The notes: generated from the letters alone by a model not told the origin. Shown: positions 17,313-26,787, counted from the stretch's first letter. The stretch: 64,000 nucleotides of DNA from an uncultured Desulfosoma sp. (GCA_937960435.1 CALGPN010000025.1:1-64000); one strand, 5' to 3'. A program made the numbers and translations.

Positions 17313-18585
17313 GACCATCAGGGTTTCCTCGCTGTCCCGGGTGGAAGGGGAAGGCGGTTTTTTTATCGAGCTTCGAGACGACGGCACGGGCGACGTCAAG
17401 GTTTCAATCCATGAAGCCCCAAGGTTTTTCGAAGCCTTCCTGTTGGGACGGTCTCATGCAGATGTGCCGGATTTCACGGCGCGAATCTGTGGCATCTGCC
17501 CCGTAGCGTACCAGATGTCGTCTGTTCATGCCTTTGAAAAGATCTTCGGCGTCCCGGTGGAACGGTGCATCCGAGATCTGAGGCGGCTGCTTTACTGCGC
17601 GGAATGGATCGAGAGCCACGCCCTGCACATTTATCTTCTAAACGGTCCCGATTTCTACCGCCTGGAAAGCGCCTGGGCGTCCAAAGACTATCTGCCCCTC
17701 CTCACGAAAGGGCTCGGCTTCAAAAAGTTGGGAAACGACCTTTTGACAGCTCTTGGCGGCCGTTCCGTGCATCCCGTCTCCGTGCGCGTCGGGGGGCTCA
17801 CCAAGGCGCCGACGAAGAAAGTTCTGACCCCTTTCTTGCCCAGGCTGGAAAGAGCCTATGAAGAATCCTTGGCGCAGATTCTTTGGGCGGCGTCGTTACC
17901 TTTTGAGGACCACGCCTGGGAGACGCTCTGGGTTTCCCTCGTCCACGACGAGGAATACCCCATGAACGAAGGGCTCATGGCTCTTTCTTCGGGGCGAACC
18001 GTGCCCATGGACGGCTTCCTTGAGGCCGTCTCGGAGTATCAGGTAGCCCATTCCACAGCGCTTCACGCAGGGTTGAGAGAAAGTCAACGACCCGAACCGT
18101 ATCTTGTGGGGCCCATCTCGCGACTCAATCTCAACCATGAAAGACTCCCGAGGGAGATCCTGGAGACTCTTCAGAGCGCCAGCGTCCGTCTGCCTATCCG
18201 CAACACACGGATGGCCATTGTGGCTCGATCCGTGGAACTGGCCTACGCTCTTTATGAAGCGTCTCGAATCATCAAAGACTATGAGGCACCGCAAAGGCCT
18301 TACACGCCTTATGAACCCGTGCGCGGGGAAGCCGTGTGGGTCACGGAAGCGCCCCGGGGGAGCCTTCTTCACCGCTACCGGGTGGACGAGGCCGGTCGCG
18401 TGGAAAACTGCACCATCGTCCCCCCCACGTCTCAGAACCTGGCCCACATGGAAAAGGATTTGCGCCTATTCGTGGGACGTCATGCCGATCGATCCTTGGA
18501 CTGGATCCGCCGGGAAGCGGAAAAGATCATCCGAGGATACGATCCGTGCATTTCCTGCGCCGTGCACGTCATTCGTCCCGCCTGA
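17296..18585 (+). CDS. hydA: [NiFe] hydrogenase large (alpha) subunit, group 3b-like
   Basis: A 429-residue catalytic subunit. The Ni-Fe ligands are the two CxxC pairs: RICGICPVAYQMSS near residue 60 and DPCISCAVH at the C terminus. The N-terminal SLSRVEGEGGFFIEL is typical. Only five residues (VIRPA) follow the terminal His, so the segment removed at maturation would be very short. With the NAD(P)-linked gamma subunit this should couple H2 to NAD(P)H, or reduce sulfur, in the cytoplasm. No hyp or endopeptidase gene lies in the window. Confidence 0.94.
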   Translation: MKTDRKTIRVSSLSRVEGEGGFFIELRDDGTGDVKVSIHEAPRFFEAFLLGRSHADVPDFTARICGICPVAYQMSSVHAFEKIFGVPVERCIRDLRRLLYCAEWIESHALHIYLLNGPDFYRLESAWASKDYLPLLTKGLGFKKLGNDLLTALGGRSVHPVSVRVGGLTKAPTKKVLTPFLPRLERAYEESLAQILWAASLPFEDHAWETLWVSLVHDEEYPMNEGLMALSSGRTVPMDGFLEAVSEYQVAHSTALHAGLRESQRPEPYLVGPISRLNLNHERLPREILETLQSASVRLPIRNTRMAIVARSVELAYALYEASRIIKDYEAPQRPYTPYEPVRGEAVWVTEAPRGSLLHRYRVDEAGRVENCTIVPPTSQNLAHMEKDLRLFVGRHADRSLDWIRREAEKIIRGYDPCISCAVHVIRPA

Positions 18586-18752
18586 GGGCACTGCTTCCGC
18601 CGAAGCCTTGGCCGTTTTCCCCTTTGGGCTTTTTCGTCAAGGAATTGTGTCCGAATCTTCGCCGTCGTGTCACCAAATGTCTTCCCCGAGCGCGTTATAA
18701 GCCCCCCGAACAGAGACTCATGGTTTATTTCACTTAACAAAAGGAGGCTTGC

Positions 18753-20552
18753 ATGACACGCGCGAACCGAAAAAAGATCTTTTTCGCCAACCTTTTTCTT
18801 TCCCTCGTCCTTGTCCTGCCGTCTGTCGGCCTCGGCGCGGAACGGTGGATGACGGGCGATTTCCACCAGCACAGTTACTTTACGGACGGCAGTTGGCCCA
18901 TGAACGACCTTGACGCCTCGGGGCAGCCCGTGACCACGCCGCAGGATGTCCTCCCCGACGGCTACAAACAAGGGGTCTTGCCCACCGGCTATCGTTACGG
19001 GCTGGATTTCCAAGCGAATTCTGAGCATGGCAGCCGATTCGCCCGTGACGGGTTCGGGAAGAATTGGTCGACGTATTCCCCAAACCCCATTATCGGGGAC
19101 GATCCGACTTCAGGGAAAATGTGGCGCTGGCAGACCTTGATCAGCCCGTTAACGGATATTCCCGGCTACAGCGGCGCCCCGTATCTCGGCGCTTACGATT
19201 GGATCCAAGGCGTTCGAGCGAATTATCCGGATCGGATCACCATGACCGGGATGGAGTGGAACATGCCCGGGCACGAACACTGCGGCACGGGGATCATCGC
19301 CGAAAACGCTCTTCCCATCGCCGAATTTGAATACCGCTTCGACAACGGGGACACCGACGGGACTTTGACAACCCAGACGGCCACCATCATGGGCTGGACC
19401 GGAAAAATACAAAACAGCGCCTACACCGTCGAATATCCCGAACTCGGTCTCAACGCGACTCATCAAAAGGCCATCGACGGTGTTCGGTGGCTGCAGCAAA
19501 ATTACCCCACGACAAGTTGGGCCATCCCGGCGCACATAGAACGGAAGGGCTGCGGCGGTGTCGGCAACTCGGGCTATACGATCGCTGCATTGCGCGATCT
19601 CAACGACAATGCCCCGGATGTGGTTTTCGGGTTTGAAGGAATCCCCGGCCATCAAAAGTCGACGCAGCGCGGTGAGTTCGGCACGAGCTCCTGCGGCGGA
19701 GGAAGCTATGGCGGCGCCGGTATTTACGTCGCCGAGGTCGGCGGAGTTTGGGACAACCTCCTCGCCGACGGTCGCCGATTCTTCCTTTTTGCCAGCTCGG
19801 ATTTTCACGACACGAAAAACGACTTTTGGCCCGGTGAGTACACGAAGACTTATGTGAAGGTGAAAGACCAGACGGTGGGTCGGGGCGTCTATCGTGCGGA
19901 AGACGTGTTGAAAGGGCTTCGTTCCGGTAACGCCTTCGTGGTCCATGGAGATCTTATCAATGCCCTGGATTTTCGGGCTTTTCCGGGATTCTCGGTGAAA
20001 AACCAAAGCGGAAAAAACAGCGCAGGAATGGGCGAAACCCTGTGGGTCGGCAAAAATGAAAAGATCACTGTGCAGATTCGCTTCAAATCGCCGGAAACCA
20101 ACAACTGCAAACCCGGGCTGAACGCGTCGGCGAATTTCACGTGCCCCCGACCGCTCGTTCATCACGTGCAGCTTATCCAGGGGCGGATCAACCCCACCAA
20201 GGCAGCCAAATTTCTTGACTATGGGATTACCCCGAATCCCGCTTACAACGCAGTGGACAACACCGTGGCTCAAGTGGTGGCCACTTTCGACGCCTCGAAC
20301 TGGTCTGTGGACAAGGAAGGTTACACGACCATGACCTACACCTTGCGCCATGTGGACAAGGATATGTTCTTCCGAATCCGCGGGACCAATTTGGGCTATG
20401 GCGAAGTCAAAACGGACGCTAGCGGCAACGTGATCTACGGCACCGACGCCGCCGGAAACCCCTTGAAGAACACGCCGGGAACCAACAACGCCGACATGGC
20501 GTGGGAAGATCTGTGGTTCTACTCGAATCCGATTTTTGTCAGGATCCGCTAG
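18753..20552 (+). CDS. Secreted PHP-like metal-binding protein
   Basis: A 599-residue protein with a signal peptide (basic start, hydrophobic core FFANLFLSLVLVLPSVGLGA, cleavage near residue 29). The mature part opens with GDFHQHSYFTDGSWPMND, like PHP-type phosphoesterases (D-x-H-x-H-S and F-[ST]-D-G). Further candidate ligands are EHG in FQANSEHGSRF, GMEWNMPGHEHCG, PAHIERKGCGG and FASSDFHDTKND. The length is about twice that of a simple PHP domain; the last 200 residues look beta-rich and may be a separate domain. Substrate unknown. A strong Shine-Dalgarno (AAAGGAGG) precedes ATG 18753. The gene is flanked by a terminator and probably monocistronic. Confidence 0.75.
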   Translation: MTRANRKKIFFANLFLSLVLVLPSVGLGAERWMTGDFHQHSYFTDGSWPMNDLDASGQPVTTPQDVLPDGYKQGVLPTGYRYGLDFQANSEHGSRFARDGFGKNWSTYSPNPIIGDDPTSGKMWRWQTLISPLTDIPGYSGAPYLGAYDWIQGVRANYPDRITMTGMEWNMPGHEHCGTGIIAENALPIAEFEYRFDNGDTDGTLTTQTATIMGWTGKIQNSAYTVEYPELGLNATHQKAIDGVRWLQQNYPTTSWAIPAHIERKGCGGVGNSGYTIAALRDLNDNAPDVVFGFEGIPGHQKSTQRGEFGTSSCGGGSYGGAGIYVAEVGGVWDNLLADGRRFFLFASSDFHDTKNDFWPGEYTKTYVKVKDQTVGRGVYRAEDVLKGLRSGNAFVVHGDLINALDFRAFPGFSVKNQSGKNSAGMGETLWVGKNEKITVQIRFKSPETNNCKPGLNASANFTCPRPLVHHVQLIQGRINPTKAAKFLDYGITPNPAYNAVDNTVAQVVATFDASNWSVDKEGYTTMTYTLRHVDKDMFFRIRGTNLGYGEVKTDASGNVIYGTDAAGNPLKNTPGTNNADMAWEDLWFYSNPIFVRIR

Positions 20553-20573
20553 CCTGATCAAGTCCAGGAAGTC

Positions 20574-20609
20574 GCTCCGCCGCGGGTTTCTTCCGGCGGA
20601 GCTTTCCTT
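20574..20609 (+). terminator. Terminator after the PHP-like gene
   Basis: A perfect 9-bp stem GCTCCGCCG/CGGCGGAGC with an 11-base loop is followed by TTTCCTT. It lies between the convergent PHP-like gene and the hybrid kinase gene and could serve both. Confidence 0.65.
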
Positions 20610-20613
20610 CAAC

Positions 20614-22707
20614 TCAAGCCCGGTGACCCGTGAGGGGGTCGTCACGGCCCGCGGATTCCAAGACCGCCTTGCAGTGTGAGGCCAATTCGGCGATGTTGAA
20701 CGGCCTCCTCAGAAAAACGACCCCTGGTTCCAAAACCCCATGGGGGGCGATTCTTTCGTCTGCGTATCCTGACATGAAAATCACTTTGAGATCCGGGAAA
20801 AGCTTTTTCAGTTCTCCGGCAAGAACGGAGCCACTCACGCCCGGCATGACGAGATCCGTGACGAGAAGATCCGGTTTGCTTTTCATTGTTCGCGCCAGGC
20901 AGAGAGCCTCCCTTCCGTCGGCAGCGACCGTCACGCGAAAACCCAAATCAGCCAGCATCATCTCCAAAAGGCTTCTCAGGCTCTCTTCATCCTCCACCAC
21001 AAGGACATGCTCACCGCTGGCCGTCCACGTCGGCTCGTGAGCGCTTTCTTCCGATGCCCTTGCTCCCTGGGACGAGGGCAAATAAACCGTGAACGTACTG
21101 CCTTTGCCCGGCAACGATCGAACCTCGATGTGCCCACCCGATTGTTTGACGATGCCATAGACCGTCGAGAGTCCCAGACCTGTCCCTTTGCCCTGTTCTT
21201 TCGTCGTAAAAAACGGTTCAAATATTCGGGCTATGGTTGCCTGGTCCATTCCGCAACCGGTATCCGCTACCGCCAGCACCGCATAAACACCCGGTTCAAG
21301 GCTCAGCTCTCGGAGACGGCTTCCCTGGCTCACCCGCACCTCAGCCGTCTCCAGGATGATTTTGCCCCCATCGGGCATCGCATCACGAGCATTGACGACC
21401 AAGTTTAATACGACTTGCTCTATCTGAGCCGGATCGGCAAAAACACGGCAAATTTCGCTCGAGAGTCTCAGTTCCAATTGAATGTCTTCACCGATTAGGC
21501 GCCTGAGCATTTTCTCGACATTAAGAACCAGCATGTTCAGATCCAAAACTTCGGGTTTCATGGCCTGTCTGCGACTGAAGGCCAGCAGTTGCCGCGTCAG
21601 CGAGGCAGAGCGTTCACCGGCCTTGATAATTTCCATGACATCCGCCCGTAAAGGATTCTCCTGAGGGAGATTTCTGAAAATCTTTTCACCGTAGCCGATG
21701 ATAATGCTCAATAAGTTGTTGAAGTCGTGCGCCACGCCGGCAGCCAGCCTGCCGATGGACTCCAGTTTTTGTGCATGAACGAGCTGGAGACGAAGGTTCT
21801 CCGATTCTTCCTCCCTCTTTTTGCGTTCGGTCACGTCCTGCACCGTGCCGAAAACTTCCGCGGGTTGGCCGTTTGCGTATTTGACCTGAATGATGGTCTG
21901 AACGTAGATGACCGTGCCGTTTCCGCGCACCAATCGGTATTCTTTGGGCCCGTGGAGTTCCTCCCCCGATCTTAAACATTCCTGAAGCCATCGGTTGATC
22001 TCTTTCCGATCCTCGGGATGATGGATTTTCTCATCGACCGTCTCATAATCGATCGCCTGAGATTCCTCATACCCCAGGAGCTCATACATGGCGGGAGACC
22101 ATGTGACGGCCCCTGTCTTCACGTCCCATGTAAAGTCCGCCAGTCGCGAGAGTTTTTGTGCCGCGACCAATCTTTGACGGCTCTCTTCAAGCGCCTTTTC
22201 AGCCTCACGACGCGCTTGGAGTTCCCTTTCCGCCTCGAGCATCTTTTTCTCGAGCTTTCTCACAAGACGCTCGCTGTAGACCTTGAAGACTTCTTTCTCC
22301 TCCAAGGGCTCTTGTCTTTCTTGTTGCCTTTTTGTCAGAAAGGCTTCGGCGCCCACTTCTTTCACAATGTTGAGAAAGGCCTCGGGCTCGCATGGTTTGA
22401 CAACAAACCGATCCGCTCCGATCGCTTTGGCAAATGCTTCGTCCTCCGGTGCAGTGTATGTCGCTGTGTAAAAGATAAGAGGGATTCGGCAAAGACGCGC
22501 ATGGGATTTGATAGTGCGGCACAACTGAAAACCGTCCATGACGGGCATGAGGATATCCGAGATGATCAGGTCCATCGGATTACCTTGAAGCAGTTCGAGC
22601 GCTTCGGCCCCATTGGCCGCTGTCAGGACGTGATAGCCGCTTCCCTTGAGGAGGATTTCAAGAAAATAACGGCTGTCCTCTCGGTCGTCCACAATGAGAA
22701 TGTTCAT
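20614..22707 (-). CDS. Hybrid sensor histidine kinase / response regulator
   Basis: A 697-residue cytoplasmic protein. Domain order is REC (about 1-125; MNILIVDD start, phosphoacceptor Asp in LIISDILMP), a coiled coil (about 135-185), PAS/PAC (about 190-300; DFTWDVKTGAVTWSPAMYEL), HisKA (His in GVAHDFNNLLSII), HATPase (NLVVNARDAM, DTGCGMD, GKGTGLGLSTVYG) and a second REC (LVVEDEESLR, Asp in LLVTDLVMP). ATG 22707 with GGGAG upstream is preferred. It is third in a three-gene phosphorelay operon; no output domain is seen. Confidence 0.93.
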   Translation of the reverse strand: MNILIVDDREDSRYFLEILLKGSGYHVLTAANGAEALELLQGNPMDLIISDILMPVMDGFQLCRTIKSHARLCRIPLIFYTATYTAPEDEAFAKAIGADRFVVKPCEPEAFLNIVKEVGAEAFLTKRQQERQEPLEEKEVFKVYSERLVRKLEKKMLEAERELQARREAEKALEESRQRLVAAQKLSRLADFTWDVKTGAVTWSPAMYELLGYEESQAIDYETVDEKIHHPEDRKEINRWLQECLRSGEELHGPKEYRLVRGNGTVIYVQTIIQVKYANGQPAEVFGTVQDVTERKKREEESENLRLQLVHAQKLESIGRLAAGVAHDFNNLLSIIIGYGEKIFRNLPQENPLRADVMEIIKAGERSASLTRQLLAFSRRQAMKPEVLDLNMLVLNVEKMLRRLIGEDIQLELRLSSEICRVFADPAQIEQVVLNLVVNARDAMPDGGKIILETAEVRVSQGSRLRELSLEPGVYAVLAVADTGCGMDQATIARIFEPFFTTKEQGKGTGLGLSTVYGIVKQSGGHIEVRSLPGKGSTFTVYLPSSQGARASEESAHEPTWTASGEHVLVVEDEESLRSLLEMMLADLGFRVTVAADGREALCLARTMKSKPDLLVTDLVMPGVSGSVLAGELKKLFPDLKVIFMSGYADERIAPHGVLEPGVVFLRRPFNIAELASHCKAVLESAGRDDPLTGHRA

Positions 22708-22733
22708 GAGCTGTTCTCCCGGCGGCAATTCTT

Positions 22734-23102
22734 CTATTTTGGGAGGTATTGAATAATCTCTTCCACAAATGTCTCGGGGTTTATGGGTTTTTCGATATAC
22801 CCCGTTGCGCCCGCCGCAAGGATCTGTTCTCGATCTCCAGCCATGGCGTAGGATGTTACAGCAATAATCGGAATACTTTTCAATTCATCATGTTTTTTCA
22901 GTTCCTTAGCTACGGTATACCCGTCTATTTCCGGAAGTTGGATGTCCAGCAAAATCGCCAAGGGCCTGTGACGCAAGGCTTTGTCGATCCCTTCGGGGCC
23001 TGTGACCGCCTCGATAACGGAGAATCCTTTCTTCTCGAGGAGAAAGCGCATCATGTAAAGATTTTGAGCGTTGTCTTCAATGATCAGGAGAGACTTACTC
23101 AT
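22734..23102 (-). CDS. Single-domain response regulator (CheY/DivK-like)
   Basis: A 122-residue receiver domain only. It has the acidic pocket IIEDNAQN, phosphoacceptor Asp in AILLDIQLPEIDG, the conserved Thr/Ser in AVTSYAM and Lys in GYIEKPINPE. No DNA-binding or enzyme domain follows, so it passes phosphate or acts by protein contact. It overlaps the end of the upstream sensor kinase gene by eight bases and precedes the hybrid kinase by 26, which makes a relay between the two likely. Confidence 0.93.
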   Translation of the reverse strand: MSKSLLIIEDNAQNLYMMRFLLEKKGFSVIEAVTGPEGIDKALRHRPLAILLDIQLPEIDGYTVAKELKKHDELKSIPIIAVTSYAMAGDREQILAAGATGYIEKPINPETFVEEIIQYLPK

Positions 23103-24786
23103 GTTTCGGCTCCTGGATTTTGGGAAAACGAACGGTAAATGTGCTGCCTTCAGCCCATCGGCTGGCTACATGGATCGTGCCCCCCATCATCGTGACGAGC
23201 TTTTTCGAAATGGACAGCCCCAACCCCGTTCCCTCGTGTTTGCGCGCCAGGCCTGTGTCGATCTGGCGGAATGGGTGAAATATCGTTAATAGATCTTCCG
23301 GCTTGATGCCGATGCCCGTATCGGAAACCGACAAAACGTACTGATCCCCATCTGCGCTACAGGTCACCTTTATGAAGCCCTTTTCCGTAAATTTCACCGC
23401 ATTATTAAGCAAATCTAGGATGATTTGCTCCAGTCGCCTCTGATCACCCACGACTCTGGAAACATCCTTCTCAATGACCAAGATCATTTCCAATCCCTTC
23501 TTTTGCGCCAGCGGCAGCACCATTTCGAACACCTTGCGGAGGCTCTCCGGCAAATCGAATTCACGAGCGGAGAGTTTAAGCTCACCGGCTTCAATCTTAG
23601 AAATGTCCAAGACATCGTTGATGAGCGCCAAAAGATGACGCGCGCTATTCTGAACTATGCCCAGCTGCTTGCGCTGCTCATCGTTGAGAGGCCCCGCCAA
23701 GCCCTGCAGGAGAATTCCTGTAAAACCGATGATGGAATTGAGTGGAGTGCGTAATTCATGGCTCATGGTCGCCAGGAAAGCCGACTTCAACCGATCAGCC
23801 TCCTGGGCCTTTTCCATGGCTTGCGCCAACTCGGCCGTTCTTTGTTGAATCCGCGCTTCCATTTCGCGGTTCATTTCCTTTAACTCGCGCGTTCGGGCAT
23901 TGACCTGGGACTTCAACAAAGCCCCACCCCCAAGGCTCAACACCAAGAGGCCCCCGACAACGAGTCCCGTGATCTTGATCCATCGAGGAATCTCGAAGAC
24001 GACCCTCTGGGCTGTCCATCGCTTGAGGGATTCGTAATACACAGATTGTTGCTCCCTTTTCAGGCGCCTGATATGCTCATCGAGCGTCTTCAGCACCGCT
24101 TCGTGTTTCCCCTTGGGGGTCGCAAAAAACAAAGCGGTCGGGTGAAAAATAACGGCCGTGTCTTGGAGTCCGTACCGATCCGCATTCATCGCGCCGTAAA
24201 AACGATTCACAATGGCGGCGTCGGCCGCGCCCGCGGCGACTTTTTCAAAAACGAGCTGGTAATCTGGCAGAGGGACCAGCTGAACCTGAAGCTGGAATCC
24301 CCCGACAAGGTTTTCGAATGCGGCCTGTTGGACCGAGCCATCAAGAACGGTAACCTTCTTCCCTTCAAGATCCAGAATGGAACGTATGCCGCTATCCGCT
24401 CTTGCAAAAACTTGAAACCACGAAGAAAGAACCGGCTCTTTGTTGAAATCGAAAACCGCAGCCCTCTCCGCGGTGTACGCCACATCGGGCATCAGATCGA
24501 TTTCCCCCCTTCCCAGAAGGTCCAAACATTGCGCCCACGTTCCTCGACGATACCTAAGCCGCCAGCTTTCTTGGGAGGCGATGTGTTCAAGGATATCGAT
24601 GAAAATGCCCGAGGGCTTTCCCGAGTCCGCCGTAAATAATTTCGGAGGATTTTCATAGAGGCCTACGGTCAATTCCAGGTTTTCGCCGTATACCTGAAAA
24701 ACAAACAGAACCATGGAAATCAAGAAGGCAAAAAAGCTTAGCCGCAGAAAACATCTTGAGAGGGCCTTCAGAAGCCGTAATTTCAT
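23095..24786 (-). CDS. Sensor histidine kinase with periplasmic solute-binding sensor
   Basis: A 563-residue membrane kinase. A signal/TM segment (about 12-32) is followed by a solute-binding (SBP_bac_3-like) domain (about 38-255; LTVGLYENPPKLF, DLMPDVAYTAERAAVFDFNK), a second TM helix (about 272-293), a coiled coil, HisKA with the His in ATMSHELRTPLNSIIGF, and a full HATPase (DLLNNAVKFTEKG, DTGIGIKPED, GTGLGLSISKKL). The periplasmic part suggests direct sensing of a small molecule such as an amino acid. First gene of the relay operon. Confidence 0.93.
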   Translation of the reverse strand: MKLRLLKALSRCFLRLSFFAFLISMVLFVFQVYGENLELTVGLYENPPKLFTADSGKPSGIFIDILEHIASQESWRLRYRRGTWAQCLDLLGRGEIDLMPDVAYTAERAAVFDFNKEPVLSSWFQVFARADSGIRSILDLEGKKVTVLDGSVQQAAFENLVGGFQLQVQLVPLPDYQLVFEKVAAGAADAAIVNRFYGAMNADRYGLQDTAVIFHPTALFFATPKGKHEAVLKTLDEHIRRLKREQQSVYYESLKRWTAQRVVFEIPRWIKITGLVVGGLLVLSLGGGALLKSQVNARTRELKEMNREMEARIQQRTAELAQAMEKAQEADRLKSAFLATMSHELRTPLNSIIGFTGILLQGLAGPLNDEQRKQLGIVQNSARHLLALINDVLDISKIEAGELKLSAREFDLPESLRKVFEMVLPLAQKKGLEMILVIEKDVSRVVGDQRRLEQIILDLLNNAVKFTEKGFIKVTCSADGDQYVLSVSDTGIGIKPEDLLTIFHPFRQIDTGLARKHEGTGLGLSISKKLVTMMGGTIHVASRWAEGSTFTVRFPKIQEPKHE

Positions 24787-25232
24787 TGCTCACGCCTCGA
24801 TCATCGGATGAACCGATTTTCGCCGCACCCCAAATGAATCCGGGCCTAAAGAAGCTCAGCAGCCGCACAAGGGGAGGCTTTTCGTTGATTGAGGATGAAC
24901 CGAGCATGTGAAAATTCAGAATAAGTTATTATCGCTTTTTAATCCGGATCACAAAAATGTTCAAGCGAGTTTCAAATGAGCCCGCAACTTCTTAAGAACT
25001 TGATTCGAGGACAGGCATCGCGACGGGTTTCCATAATCAGCTGCGTCCTTTATCCTTTAAAGGGCAACAGACGTCGAGAAGCGACCCATGACCTTTCAGG
25101 AAGGACCGCACAAAGCGCCTTGTGTGCGGAGAAGGCGCGTAAGGGCTCGTCAAAATCCTCAGAGCCGCCGTTGGCGTTGAGCACCCTTGCGTCGGGGGGA
25201 AAAGGTTCAAGGCGACCGATGGAGGCGGAAGT
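24787..25232. other. Upstream region of the phosphorelay operon
   Basis: A 446-base gap between two minus-strand genes. A weak promoter candidate for the sensor kinase is at 24928-24954. A 7-bp stem CCGCACA/TGTGCGG lies near 25108-25131. A plus-strand frame from 24976 overlaps the carboxypeptidase gene and has no coding character. Confidence 0.4.
24928..24954 (-). promoter_or_regulatory. Weak promoter candidate for sensor kinase operon
   Basis: On the minus strand TTGTGA is followed after 15 bases by GATAAT (five of six consensus bases). The spacing is short (16 if TTTGTG is used), so this is only a candidate, about 140 bases before the start codon. Confidence 0.25.
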
Positions 25233-26678
25233 TCACGAGGGTTTCCGGGGGGATCCTCCGGTCTTGAGCGCGGCGGGTGGCGAAGTCGGTTTTTGTTTTT
25301 CCGACGTTTTTGTGCTCGGCTTTTTCGTGGTGCTCAAGGTCACGCTGACCTCAGAGGATTTTTTCCCCCCCACGCTTTTGGCCTCTTGGCTTTGGCGGGG
25401 AAGAGGGGCAGGCTGTGGTTTTTGAGGATTTTTCTTGCTTGTAACGGTCTCCGAGCGAACAATTTCCAGAGACTTTTTGTTCGCAGACGCGCTGCCAGGG
25501 CCCGAAGTCTTTTTCATGCCGCCAGCGCCGATTTGCGCCGCACTCGATGACGGCGTCGCTGGAGTCGGCTTTTTGGCGGCCATCGCCAGAGGATGGACCT
25601 GAGCGGTTTTTGGTGAGGCGGACGCAGGCGACTTTCCCTTGGTGGAGGTAGCGGTCGCCCTGGGGGCAGTAATAAGAGGCGCTTCTTGGGAAAGGCTCGT
25701 GTTTTTCCCCAAAAGCGCACCCGGTGCCGCCACTGTTTTTGTCGGCCTGCCATTTGATGCCTCAGAGATAGTGCGGGATTGTCTCCCCGATTTCGCTTCC
25801 TTCTGGGCCTGAAGGGCCGGACTGGATTCCTTGGCTAGGTAAATGGGCGGCAGTTCAATCCCCAAAGAAGCGTAGCCGTGGGTAATGAGTTTCGCCGTTT
25901 CCGCCGCCCGCACCCCAGGGCTTGGGGCTCCCAGAACCACAGCCACCAATCGATGGTCGCCCCGGTTTGCCGTCGCGATAAAATTGTAGCCCGAGGCGCA
26001 GACGAACCCCGTCTTCAGGCCGTCCACCCCGGGGTAGGTGCCGAGCAGCCGGTTGGCGTTTCGATGGGTGGAGCCCCGATACGCGTAGGCTTGCATGGAG
26101 TGAACGTCGAGGGCGTGGGGAAAACGCTTGAGATAAGCCGTCGAAAGCTTGGCCATGTCCCGAGCCGTGGTGACTTGCCCTTCGGCCGGAAGCCCGTCGG
26201 CGGTCCGAAAGACGGTGTGGGACATCCCCAGTTCGGCGGCCTTGCGATTCATCAATTGCACGAAACGTTCGACGCTCCCGCACATGTGCTCGGCGATGGC
26301 CACGCACGCATCGTTACCCGACGCCACGGCCATGCCCTTGATCAATTCGGCCACAGGCACCTGATCCCCCGCCCGAAGCCCCATTCGGGATCCCCCTCTG
26401 GCGGCGGCTTCACGGCTCACGGTCACCATCTCCCAAGGGCTCAACCGCCCTTCCTCGATGGCTTCATGGACAAGGTACAAGGTCAGCACCTTGGTGAGCG
26501 ACGCCGGCGCGATGGGAGCATCCGGGTTTTGTTCGTAGAGCACACGGCCGTCCGTAAAATCCATGAGCATCGCCGAACGAGCCTTGACGGGCGTCAGAGG
26601 CGCCGCTTCCGAGTAGGAAAGCAGGAAACAGTGCGCTACGAGAAACCAGCCCAGCACCGCGAATCTTTTCATCCCCAT
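25233..26678 (-). CDS. D-alanyl-D-alanine carboxypeptidase with long basic Pro/Ala tail
   Basis: A 481-residue penicillin-binding protein of the DacA/S11 family that trims the terminal D-Ala of peptidoglycan stems. A signal peptide ends near SEAAPLT. The catalytic triad motifs are present: SLTK (PASLTKV), SGN (AVASGNDACV) and KTG (DGLKTGFVCASGYNF). The domain ends near residue 290. The remaining 190 residues are low-complexity, rich in Ala, Pro, Lys, Ser and Thr, with no SPOR or amphipathic anchor recognised; this tail may bind the wall or simply be disordered. A good Shine-Dalgarno (GAGGAG) precedes ATG 26678. Confidence 0.92.
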   Translation of the reverse strand: MGMKRFAVLGWFLVAHCFLLSYSEAAPLTPVKARSAMLMDFTDGRVLYEQNPDAPIAPASLTKVLTLYLVHEAIEEGRLSPWEMVTVSREAAARGGSRMGLRAGDQVPVAELIKGMAVASGNDACVAIAEHMCGSVERFVQLMNRKAAELGMSHTVFRTADGLPAEGQVTTARDMAKLSTAYLKRFPHALDVHSMQAYAYRGSTHRNANRLLGTYPGVDGLKTGFVCASGYNFIATANRGDHRLVAVVLGAPSPGVRAAETAKLITHGYASLGIELPPIYLAKESSPALQAQKEAKSGRQSRTISEASNGRPTKTVAAPGALLGKNTSLSQEAPLITAPRATATSTKGKSPASASPKTAQVHPLAMAAKKPTPATPSSSAAQIGAGGMKKTSGPGSASANKKSLEIVRSETVTSKKNPQKPQPAPLPRQSQEAKSVGGKKSSEVSVTLSTTKKPSTKTSEKQKPTSPPAALKTGGSPRKPS

Positions 26679-26787
26679 GCCACACTCCTCTTCAGAACCC
26701 GCCTTGTCCCGATCGATTCTAAAGACGGCCCAGCATCCTGCATCGAAGCCTCTCTGTCAACTGACGAACACGCTTTAAGTTACGTCC

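Noticed and set aside
24787-25232. The 7-bp stem near 25108-25131 as a terminator for the carboxypeptidase gene
   Set aside because: No T run on the minus strand after the stem.
24976-25425. A 149-codon plus-strand frame before and across the carboxypeptidase 3' end
   Set aside because: It overlaps the real gene, has no ribosome site and no recognisable domain.
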